Positions 1 to 5,035 of a DNA stretch of 5,035 nucleotides are shown here, one piece after another. The position numbers were made by a program, and so were the translations under genes. The notes beneath the pieces were generated by a model that saw only the letters and a program-made list of their open reading frames with translations, searched no databases and had not been told where the DNA came from. This DNA is from UBA2137 sp050251555. GTDB lineage: Bacteria; Pseudomonadota; Alphaproteobacteria; Micavibrionales; Micavibrionaceae. Location of the stretch: NCBI GenBank assembly GCA_050251555.1, contig JBFWMN010000083.1, forward strand, positions 1-5,035. The letters are read 5' to 3'. Positions within the stretch are counted from its first letter, which is position 1. The number at the start of each line of letters is the position of its first letter.

Positions 1-2
1 AT

Positions 3-275
3 GAAGAGCCTTATATCGTCACCCTTGGCTGCCGCGTCAAAGACGATTCCGCGATCCCCGAGAACTTCTCCCTCATCCATGTTCCCGAGATGACATATGC
101 TGTTGCCAAAGCTGCGGGCGAACAGCCAAAAGCCGTCATTGAGACATGGGGCGAAATCTGGGGGTCAGACATGCCCCGCGCCTATAACGTCGATATGGAA
201 ATTTACGGGCCTGAATTTTTTGACCCCGCAAAACGCGAAGCTAAGATTTATGTATCCCTCAAGGAGAGTGCATGA
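3..275 (+). CDS. GyrI-like / AraC-type effector-binding domain protein, C-terminal part (5' end outside window)
   Basis: An open frame enters from the left edge and gives 90 residues before TGA, so the start is not visible; the ATG at 90 lies inside the domain and is not the likely start. The pattern suggests the C-terminal half of the SOUL/GyrI-like fold used as a small-molecule binding domain in BmrR and AraC/Rob-type regulators and in stand-alone proteins. It shows a strand ending in IHVPEMTYAVAKAAGE, a helix with the tryptophan pair ETWGEIWGS, then RAYNVDMEIYGPEF with the acidic residue typical of this family, and a final strand AKIYVSLK. No DNA-binding domain is visible, but one could lie upstream. 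The stop overlaps the trpA start as ATGA, and the trpA ribosome-binding site lies inside this gene, so the two are probably translationally coupled. Ligand and role are unknown. The family call is from pattern recognition only. Confidence 0.72.
   Translation, partial: EEPYIVTLGCRVKDDSAIPENFSLIHVPEMTYAVAKAAGEQPKAVIETWGEIWGSDMPRAYNVDMEIYGPEFFDPAKREAKIYVSLKESA
261..266 (+). promoter_or_regulatory. Ribosome-binding site of trpA
   Basis: AAGGAG lies five bases before the ATG at 272, inside the last codons of the preceding gene. It is the strongest Shine-Dalgarno match in the window and fixes the trpA start. Because it sits within an upstream reading frame that ends in an ATGA overlap, ribosomes finishing the upstream gene can reinitiate directly on trpA. 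Confidence 0.8.
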
Positions 276-1093
276 ACCGGATTGATGCCCGCTTTGCTGA
301 CTTAAAAAAAGAAGGGCGCGCAGGGCTCGTCACCTTCATTATGGGCGGCGATCCCGACCGTGAGACGTGTGCCGCACTTTTGGAAAAACTCCCAGAAGCA
401 GGTGCCGATTTGATTGAGCTGGGCATGCCGTTTGCCGATCCGATGGCGGATGGCCCGACTATTCAAACGGCTGGTGAACGCGCTCTTGCGGCAGGGATGA
501 CGTTGCGCGCCGTTTTGGAAATGGTTGCCGATTTCCGCGTTAAAAATGACGGCACGCCGATCATTCTGATGGGCTACGCCAATCCCGTTTATGCTTTCGG
601 GTTACCCGCCTTTTTCGATGAAGCCAAAAAGTCGGGCGTTGATGGGCTGATTATCGTTGATCTTCCTCCCGAAGAAGATGAAGAGGCCCGCGCCGAGGCC
701 GTCCGCACTGGCATTCACATGATCCGCCTTGCCACGCCGGTATCGGATGATAAACGCCTTGGTATTATTGCCGAACATGCGGGTGGATTTATCTATTATG
801 TGTCAATGACAGGTGTCACCGGTGCGGGCACGAAAAGCTCCCAGGATGACTTATCCGAAGCCGTTGCCCGCCTTCGTACAAAAACCAGTTTACCGATAGG
901 TATTGGATTCGGTATAAAGACGCCCGAACAGGTCGCAGCCTTAAAACAATCATGCGAAGCTGTTATAGTCGGTTCGGCGATTGTCGCCACGGTTGAAAAG
1001 TATGCAGGTCTGCCCGATAAAAAGGAACGGCAAGCCCATATCGTTCAGGATGTCTGCGCACAAGTCCGCGCTCTGAATGGTGCCTTAAAATAA
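272..1093 (+). CDS. trpA: Tryptophan synthase alpha subunit TrpA
   Basis: TrpA cleaves indole-3-glycerol phosphate to indole and glyceraldehyde 3-phosphate. Indole then passes through a tunnel to TrpB in the cytoplasmic alpha2-beta2 complex, the last step of tryptophan synthesis. The 273-residue product is full length (E. coli has 268). The signature IELGMPFADPMADGP is intact and puts the catalytic acids at Glu49 and Asp60, the E. coli numbers. YYVSMTGVTGAG carries Tyr175 and the loop-6 Thr183. The phosphate-binding turns GFGI (212-215) and VGSAIV (233-238) are present, so the TIM barrel looks complete and active. The ATG overlaps the previous stop and has a good ribosome-binding site. trpB is not visible: the gene just upstream is an effector-binding protein, so trpB either lies beyond it or elsewhere. 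accD follows after 21 bp. Confidence 0.97.
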   Translation: MNRIDARFADLKKEGRAGLVTFIMGGDPDRETCAALLEKLPEAGADLIELGMPFADPMADGPTIQTAGERALAAGMTLRAVLEMVADFRVKNDGTPIILMGYANPVYAFGLPAFFDEAKKSGVDGLIIVDLPPEEDEEARAEAVRTGIHMIRLATPVSDDKRLGIIAEHAGGFIYYVSMTGVTGAGTKSSQDDLSEAVARLRTKTSLPIGIGFGIKTPEQVAALKQSCEAVIVGSAIVATVEKYAGLPDKKERQAHIVQDVCAQVRALNGALK

Positions 1094-1114
1094 TTTTTAA
1101 ACTCGAGAAAGCCT

Positions 1115-2092
1115 ATGAACTGGATTTCAAATTATATTCGTCCGAAAATTCGCTCCATTGTCGGTGAACAAAAGGATGTTCCTGAAAATCTCTGGCAAAA
1201 ATGCGAAAAATGCGATGGCATGCTCTTCCACCGTGAGCTGGAAGACAACTGGAATGTTTGCCACCATTGCGGTCATCACCTGATCCTGCCTGTTTTGAAG
1301 CGTATGGATATTCTGTTTGATAATCAGAAATGGACACGTGTGTCTCTGCCCAAAGTTGCCGAAGACCCCTTGAAGTTCAAAGATAAGAAAAAATATGCGG
1401 ATCGCTTGAAGGACAGCCGTGCCAAGACCCGCGAAACCGATGCGATTGTTGTCGGTGAAGGCAAAATCGGCGGACAAAATGCTGTCGTTGCTGCCTTCAA
1501 TTTCGCCTTTATGGGTGGCTCAATGGGTGCTGCCGTAGGTGAAGGTATTGTCCGCGCTGCAGAAAAAGCTGTTGAGACAAAATCCGCACTGATTGTTGTG
1601 CCGGCCTCGGGTGGCGCACGCATGCAAGAAGGCGCCGTATCCCTGATGCAGATGCCGCGCACCATCATTGCAACACAAATGGTAAAAGATGCGGGCCTTC
1701 CCTATATCGTTCTTCTCACCAACCCGACAACGGGTGGTGTATCCGCTTCGTTCGCGATGGTGGGTGATGTGCATGTTGCAGAGCCGGGTGCCACAATCGG
1801 CTTTGCCGGAAAGCGTGTCATTCAGGAAACAATCCGTGAAGAATTGCCTGATGATTTCCAGACAGCCGAATATCTGCTGGCCCACGGTATGGTCGATATG
1901 GTTGTTAAGCGCACCGCGCTCAATGCGACACTGGGCCGCGTTCTTGATTTGTTGATGAATAAAGGCTCGCGTTTAAGCAAAGTCGCTAACGATGCCGATA
2001 CTGACGACGCCCCGAAAGCGCCTAAAAAAGCTGACAAGGCCGATAAGAAAGCGACAAAGGCTGACAAAAAGGCCAAAACGAAAAAGTCCTAA
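1115..2092 (+). CDS. accD: Acetyl-CoA carboxylase, carboxyltransferase beta subunit AccD
   Basis: AccD pairs with AccA to move the carboxyl group from biotinylated AccB to acetyl-CoA, making malonyl-CoA in the first committed step of fatty acid synthesis. The 325-residue protein has the N-terminal four-cysteine zinc ribbon (CEKC at 30-33, CHHC at 49-52). The carboxyltransferase (crotonase-like) core follows, with PASGGARMQEG (163-173), the NPTTGGVSAS segment (from 203) whose glycine pair belongs to the oxyanion-hole region, and GFAGKRVIQ (from 229). The core ends near residue 290. An acidic patch (DADTDD, 293-298) follows, then a tail with 12 lysines in its last 25 residues, built around repeated KADK; this is not part of the catalytic fold. 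The ribosome-binding site is weak (GAGAAA, 1105-1110), but the start fits the family N-terminus. accD between trpA and folC is a common alphaproteobacterial order. Confidence 0.97.
   Translation: MNWISNYIRPKIRSIVGEQKDVPENLWQKCEKCDGMLFHRELEDNWNVCHHCGHHLILPVLKRMDILFDNQKWTRVSLPKVAEDPLKFKDKKKYADRLKDSRAKTRETDAIVVGEGKIGGQNAVVAAFNFAFMGGSMGAAVGEGIVRAAEKAVETKSALIVVPASGGARMQEGAVSLMQMPRTIIATQMVKDAGLPYIVLLTNPTTGGVSASFAMVGDVHVAEPGATIGFAGKRVIQETIREELPDDFQTAEYLLAHGMVDMVVKRTALNATLGRVLDLLMNKGSRLSKVANDADTDDAPKAPKKADKADKKATKADKKAKTKKS
2027..2089 (+). repeat. Imperfect in-frame repeat coding the lysine-rich AccD tail
   Basis: The end of accD is a low-complexity A/G-rich stretch. CTGACAA recurs at 2031 and 2061, exactly 30 bases (ten codons) apart, and the protein reads KADK at residues 305-308, 308-311 and 315-318. 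Mixed AAA/AAG and GAC/GAT codons show the copies have diverged, so this is an older tail under amino-acid-level constraint or drift rather than a fresh tandem duplication. Confidence 0.6.
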
Positions 2093-2101
2093 CAGGGCAC
2101 A

Positions 2102-3520
2102 ATGAATAGGGACGCCATTTCTATGGGAAGCGCGGCGCAGCAGGCCGAAAAGCCTGCTCAACAGACAAATCATCAGGATATCGAAGGACGGCTGTTTGCC
2201 ATTTCCGAACGCCTGTCCGCGCTTTATCCCAAACTCATTGATCTTTCATTAGAGCGTATTGAGCGTTTTTTGGCTCAACTCGATAATCCGCACTTGAAGC
2301 TGCCGCCTGTCATTCATGTCGCAGGCACAAATGGCAAGGGATCGGTTACCGCCAATTTGCGGGCCTGTCTTGAAGCCACAGGCGCAAAGGTTCACGCAAC
2401 CATCTCACCGCATTTGGTGCGTTTTAATGAGCGCATCGTTTTGGCGGGACGTGAAATTACCGATGCCGAACTCTTATCCCTTCTCGATGAGTGCGATGCC
2501 GTGAATGCGGGTGCGCCCATCACTTATTTCGAGGTGGCAACGGCTGCGACATTTCTGGCTTTCTCAAGACATCAAGCCGATTACTGTCTTTTGGAAACAG
2601 GTTTGGGTGGCAGGCTGGATGCTACAAATATCGTCCCTCAACCGGCGACGAGTGTGATTACCGCTATCGGCTATGATCACATGGAATTTCTGGGGCGTAC
2701 GCTTCGTGATATTGCTGCTGAAAAAGCCGGCATTATCAAAGCGGGCGTCCCTTGTGTGGTTGGCCCGCAAACCTATGAAGCCCTTAAAGGCGGCGTCAAT
2801 GATGTCTTCATCAGCAAGGCGCTTTCCGTAGGGGCGCCGCTTTATCTGTATGGGCGAGACTGGTTTGTCGAGGAAACGCCGCTCGGCTTCCGTCTGATTC
2901 ACGGCGATAAAATCGAAGATTTTCCCAAGCCTGCCCTTTATGGACGCCATCAGATTGATAATGCCGCAACTGCCATTATGGCTTTGCGCGCCATCGAAAA
3001 ACAAAAAGGGCAAGACATTGCCTCGCTGGCTGATTTGCAAAAAGGTATTCAACAAACACGTTGGGCAGGACGTTTGCAACGCCTGACGGAAACGGCTTTG
3101 AATGAAGTCCTTCCTGATTTTTCGGAGATTTATCTGGATGGCGGACACAATGAAAACGCCGCCAAAATGCTGAAGCATGAGCTGCATATCTGGAAAAAGC
3201 GCGAACCGCAAAAACCCATCCATCTGGTACTGGGCATGCTGGCCCGCAAAGATCCGGTCAGCTTTGTCAGACCGCTTGCCGACAAACTGGATTCCATCAC
3301 CTGCGTGCCTGTTCCTCACGAAGCTTCATCTCTTTCGGGTGAAGAGCTGCGCGCCCTGTTGCGCAAAGAATTCCCTGCGCTGATCATTCACGCAGCGCCC
3401 GATACAAAGTCGGCGCTGGAAGCAATCGGCGCACAAACTGAGGTCCCATCCCGCGCCTTAGTATGCGGATCGCTCTACCTGATCGGCGATCTTTTGGGGC
3501 GTTATACAACATCCGAATAG
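2102..3520 (+). CDS. folC: Folylpolyglutamate synthase / dihydrofolate synthase FolC
   Basis: FolC is a cytoplasmic Mur-ligase-family ATPase that adds glutamate to folates. In most bacteria it also joins glutamate to dihydropteroate to make dihydrofolate. The 472-residue product shows the ATP-binding loop AGTNGKGS (74-81), the SPHLVRFNERI motif (102-112), YFEVATAATFLAF (142-154), LLETGLGGRLDATN (163-176), and DHMEFLG (192-198). EKAGIIK (207-213) ends in the lysine that is usually carbamylated. GRHQ (281-284) begins the step into the C-terminal domain, where DGGHNENA (346-353) stands for the usual DGAHNP; the proline is replaced. Whether both activities are present cannot be read from sequence. 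The first ~28 residues are Ala/Gln-rich and precede the conserved RLFAISERLSALYPK, so the start may instead be the ATG at 2123. It begins 9 bp after accD, with AGGG at 2094-2097 close to the first ATG. Confidence 0.95.
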   Translation: MNRDAISMGSAAQQAEKPAQQTNHQDIEGRLFAISERLSALYPKLIDLSLERIERFLAQLDNPHLKLPPVIHVAGTNGKGSVTANLRACLEATGAKVHATISPHLVRFNERIVLAGREITDAELLSLLDECDAVNAGAPITYFEVATAATFLAFSRHQADYCLLETGLGGRLDATNIVPQPATSVITAIGYDHMEFLGRTLRDIAAEKAGIIKAGVPCVVGPQTYEALKGGVNDVFISKALSVGAPLYLYGRDWFVEETPLGFRLIHGDKIEDFPKPALYGRHQIDNAATAIMALRAIEKQKGQDIASLADLQKGIQQTRWAGRLQRLTETALNEVLPDFSEIYLDGGHNENAAKMLKHELHIWKKREPQKPIHLVLGMLARKDPVSFVRPLADKLDSITCVPVPHEASSLSGEELRALLRKEFPALIIHAAPDTKSALEAIGAQTEVPSRALVCGSLYLIGDLLGRYTTSE

Positions 3521-3558
3521 CTCTTTTTCTCTGACACAATCATGTTAGACTAGGCAGC
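3521..3558 (+). other. folC-chvI intergenic gap, no clear terminator or promoter
   Basis: This 38-base gap begins with a pyrimidine run (CTCTTTTTCTCT). No stable GC-rich hairpin precedes the run, only the four-base GATC/GATC inverted repeat at 3481-3491 inside folC, so it does not look like an intrinsic terminator. A -10-like TAGACT lies at 3546-3551 without a good -35 box. A short AGG at 3552-3554 is the only ribosome-binding match before the chvI ATG. Read-through from folC is the simplest reading. Confidence 0.5.
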
Positions 3559-4281
3559 ATGGCTGCACCCAAAATCACACTTGTTGACGACGATCGCAAT
3601 ATCACCACCTCCGTTGCTATGGCCTTGAAAGCCGAAGGTTTTCAGGTTCAGGTATATAATGACGGGGAGGAAGGTTTGGCGGGCATTAAATCCAATATTC
3701 CCGATCTTGCCATTCTCGACATTAAAATGCCGAAGATGGACGGGATTGAATTGGTCCAGAAATTACGCAAGGACTATGCATTTCCGATTATTTTTCTGAC
3801 CTCTAAGGATGACGAGATTGATGAAATTATCGGCCTGCGTATGGGCGCCGATGATTATGTGACCAAGCCCTTTTCCCAGCGCCTTCTCATGGAACGCATT
3901 AAGACGCTTTTGCGCCGTCAGGAATTGATGAAGCCTTCCGAAGACACAAAAGAGACGAACAATGGCGAAGGCAATACCCATATACGCGGCCCTCTTACGC
4001 TGGATGACGACCGTCATATTTGTAGCTGGCGGAATGAGCGTCTCAACCTCACTGTTACCGAATATATTCTTATCCGCACGCTTTCGGAAAATCCTGGGCA
4101 CGTCAAATCACGCGATCAACTGATTGATGCCGCTTATGGCGAGAGCACTTATGTCGATGACCGCACTATTGATTCCCACATCAAGCGCCTGCGTAAAAAA
4201 TTCCGAGATGTTGACCCCACCTTCAACCAGATAGAAACGCTTTACGGTGTCGGATACAAATACAAAGACCCTGCTGAATAA
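3559..4281 (+). CDS. chvI: ChvI-family OmpR/PhoB-type response regulator
   Basis: This is a cytoplasmic DNA-binding response regulator of 240 residues, the usual size. The receiver domain (about 5-120) has the acidic pocket Asp11/Asp12, phospho-acceptor Asp54 in LDIKMPKMDG, Thr81 and Lys103 (VTKPFSQRLL), all intact. A hydrophilic linker (about 122-142) leads to a winged-helix domain (about 143-237) with LTVTEYILI, VKSRDQLIDAAY, the recognition helix DDRTIDSHIKRLRKKF and the wing ETLYGVGYKY. VDDDRNI, FLTSKDDEIDEI, MGADDYVTKPFSQRLL and YVDDRTIDSHIKRLRKKF are hallmarks of ChvI of Agrobacterium/Sinorhizobium, which with ChvG responds to acid and envelope stress and controls exopolysaccharide, motility and surface functions in those hosts. 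The targets here are unknown. The kinase gene follows with an overlap. The ribosome-binding site is weak (AGG, four bases before the ATG). Confidence 0.93.
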   Translation: MAAPKITLVDDDRNITTSVAMALKAEGFQVQVYNDGEEGLAGIKSNIPDLAILDIKMPKMDGIELVQKLRKDYAFPIIFLTSKDDEIDEIIGLRMGADDYVTKPFSQRLLMERIKTLLRRQELMKPSEDTKETNNGEGNTHIRGPLTLDDDRHICSWRNERLNLTVTEYILIRTLSENPGHVKSRDQLIDAAYGESTYVDDRTIDSHIKRLRKKFRDVDPTFNQIETLYGVGYKYKDPAE

Positions 4282-5035
4282 GGTTCGCAGTTTAGGAAAG
4301 GGCTTACCTGTTTACGGACGCCCCGCCCTGATCAGCACGCCTTTTGCAGCACCTAAAAAACGCAGCTACCACCCTGCACGGTTGCTGCTGTTGATTATGG
4401 GTGCCAATCTTATCCCGCTTCTGCTACTCGTTTTCGCCCTGATCTTTTTAGGGCAGTACCGTACCAACCTGATTGCCTCAGAGCTGCAACTTCTGCAAAC
4501 ACAAAGCGAGCTTTATGCGGTTCTTATTCGCGAGGCCGTCGCCAAATCCGCAGACACGCACCCCGAAACAGCCATGCAGGATGCGACACAAATCATATTC
4601 AAAACAGCGCCCGCCAAAAGCGGATCACGCCTTATTCTCTTTGGAGCGGACGGAAATCTATTGGCAGATAGCTGGAAGGACGATCCCGAGGTCAACCGCA
4701 TTTTATATAAACAAGATAATCTGCGCGAGCGACTGACCGAAAAAATGCTGAGTATTTTTTATCAGCTTTTTGCCGTGAATTATAATCTGCCGCGCTACCC
4801 TGATACTGAAGGATACGACCCGACAACTTACCCCGGCGTACCAGATGCCATGAACGGGCGAGCGCATGTCTCCGTCTGGTCGGGCGCACCCTCCCAGCTT
4901 GTTTTTTCGAGCGCGCTTCCGCTTACTCGTGACGGGAAGGTCATCGCCGTGCTTTCTGTGACCAAGTTGGCGCGGGGCTTGGATAAAACCATCACGGAAT
5001 TGAAGAACGATATCTTCCGCATGTTCTTTATCATC
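4247..5035 (+). CDS. chvG: ChvG-type sensor histidine kinase, N-terminal part (3' end outside window)
   Basis: The frame is open from a stop at 4232-4234 to the window edge. Starting at GTG 4247 it gives 263 residues. About 45 residues, with a basic stretch (KKRSYHPAR), come before a hydrophobic segment (46-69). Residues about 72-255 look extracytoplasmic, with FGADGNLLADSW and then SSALPLTRDGKVIAVLSVTK, the end of a PAS/Cache-like sensor region. The last residues (FRMFFII) begin a second membrane segment. This is the layout of an inner-membrane sensor kinase of the ChvG/ExoS group; HAMP, histidine and ATPase domains must lie beyond the edge. The assignment leans on the adjoining chvI. No ATG occurs in frame before the membrane segment; GTG 4247 is the only canonical start there and overlaps chvI by 35 bases. 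CTG at 4271, 4274 or 4328, TTG 4382 or ATG 4397 are alternatives. Confidence 0.82.
   Translation, partial: MSDTNTKTLLNKVRSLGKGLPVYGRPALISTPFAAPKKRSYHPARLLLLIMGANLIPLLLLVFALIFLGQYRTNLIASELQLLQTQSELYAVLIREAVAKSADTHPETAMQDATQIIFKTAPAKSGSRLILFGADGNLLADSWKDDPEVNRILYKQDNLRERLTEKMLSIFYQLFAVNYNLPRYPDTEGYDPTTYPGVPDAMNGRAHVSVWSGAPSQLVFSSALPLTRDGKVIAVLSVTKLARGLDKTITELKNDIFRMFFII
4294..4301 (+). promoter_or_regulatory. Shine-Dalgarno-like AGGAAAGG without an obvious start codon
   Basis: AGGAAAGG lies just after the chvI stop and would suit a kinase start near 4306-4312. In the kinase frame the codons there are TTA, CCT and GTT, none a standard start; the CTG at 4308 is in another frame and stops after seven sense codons. 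The site may be chance, may serve the in-frame CTG at 4328 at a long spacing, or may mark a sequence error. Confidence 0.3.

Noticed and set aside
1..93. ATG at the first base of the window opening a 30-codon frame
   Set aside because: The effector-binding protein is read in a different frame through the same bases; the short frame has no domain character.
97..285. A 62-codon + strand open frame overlapping the effector-binding gene
   Set aside because: It is out of frame with the recognisable domain and would run into trpA.
1127..1885. Several overlapping minus-strand open frames opposite accD
   Set aside because: accD is clearly coding across this stretch, and the antisense products have no family-like pattern or ribosome-binding support.
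2564..3319. A 251-codon open frame on the minus strand opposite folC
   Set aside because: It lies wholly inside folC, whose motifs are intact; the translation has no recognisable domain and is rich in residues expected from reading a coding strand backwards.
3481..3533. GATC-GGC-GATC inverted repeat and the later T-rich run as a folC terminator
   Set aside because: The stem is only four base pairs, lies within the conserved FolC C-terminus and is more than 30 bases from the T-rich run, so it does not form a standard intrinsic terminator.
3531..3536. CTGACA as a -35 promoter box for chvI
   Set aside because: It matches five of six bases, but the -10 position at normal spacing falls on the chvI start region (GGCAGC) with no resemblance to TATAAT.
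4473..4736. An 87-codon + strand open frame inside the kinase
   Set aside because: It is an out-of-frame shadow; the kinase frame is open throughout and shows membrane and sensor-domain character.

Overview
The window is a tightly packed stretch of an alphaproteobacterial chromosome, with every gene on the + strand. The placement rests on two things. First, the order trpA-accD-folC is a common alphaproteobacterial arrangement. Second, the response regulator and sensor kinase that follow match the alphaproteobacterial ChvI/ChvG (ExoS) system almost motif for motif. By eye the base composition is moderate, about half GC, and the proteins are fairly lysine-rich. That argues against the very GC-rich Rhizobiales and Rhodobacterales, but I cannot name a genus.

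Layout: (1) 3-275, the 3' end of a gene for a small GyrI-like/AraC-type effector-binding protein, cut by the window edge. (2) 272-1093, trpA, overlapping the previous gene by ATGA. (3) 1115-2092, accD, the carboxyltransferase beta subunit of acetyl-CoA carboxylase, with a lysine-rich C-terminal tail. (4) 2102-3520, folC, folylpolyglutamate/dihydrofolate synthase. (5) 3559-4281, a ChvI-type response regulator. (6) 4247-5035, the N-terminal part of the partner ChvG-type sensor kinase, which runs off the window and has no ATG start. Gaps are 38 bp or less. I see no convincing terminator, RNA gene, mobile element or CRISPR array.

The first four genes look like one biosynthetic transcription unit covering the last step of tryptophan synthesis, the first step of fatty acid synthesis, and folate polyglutamylation. 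The two-component system follows folC closely on the same strand. It may be read through from this operon or may have a promoter at the folC end; the sequence does not decide. Most of the region is ordinary housekeeping DNA. The points worth a second look are the effector-binding gene coupled to trpA, the AccD tail, the position of chvIG behind folC, and the unusual start of chvG. I found no clear previously undescribed system.
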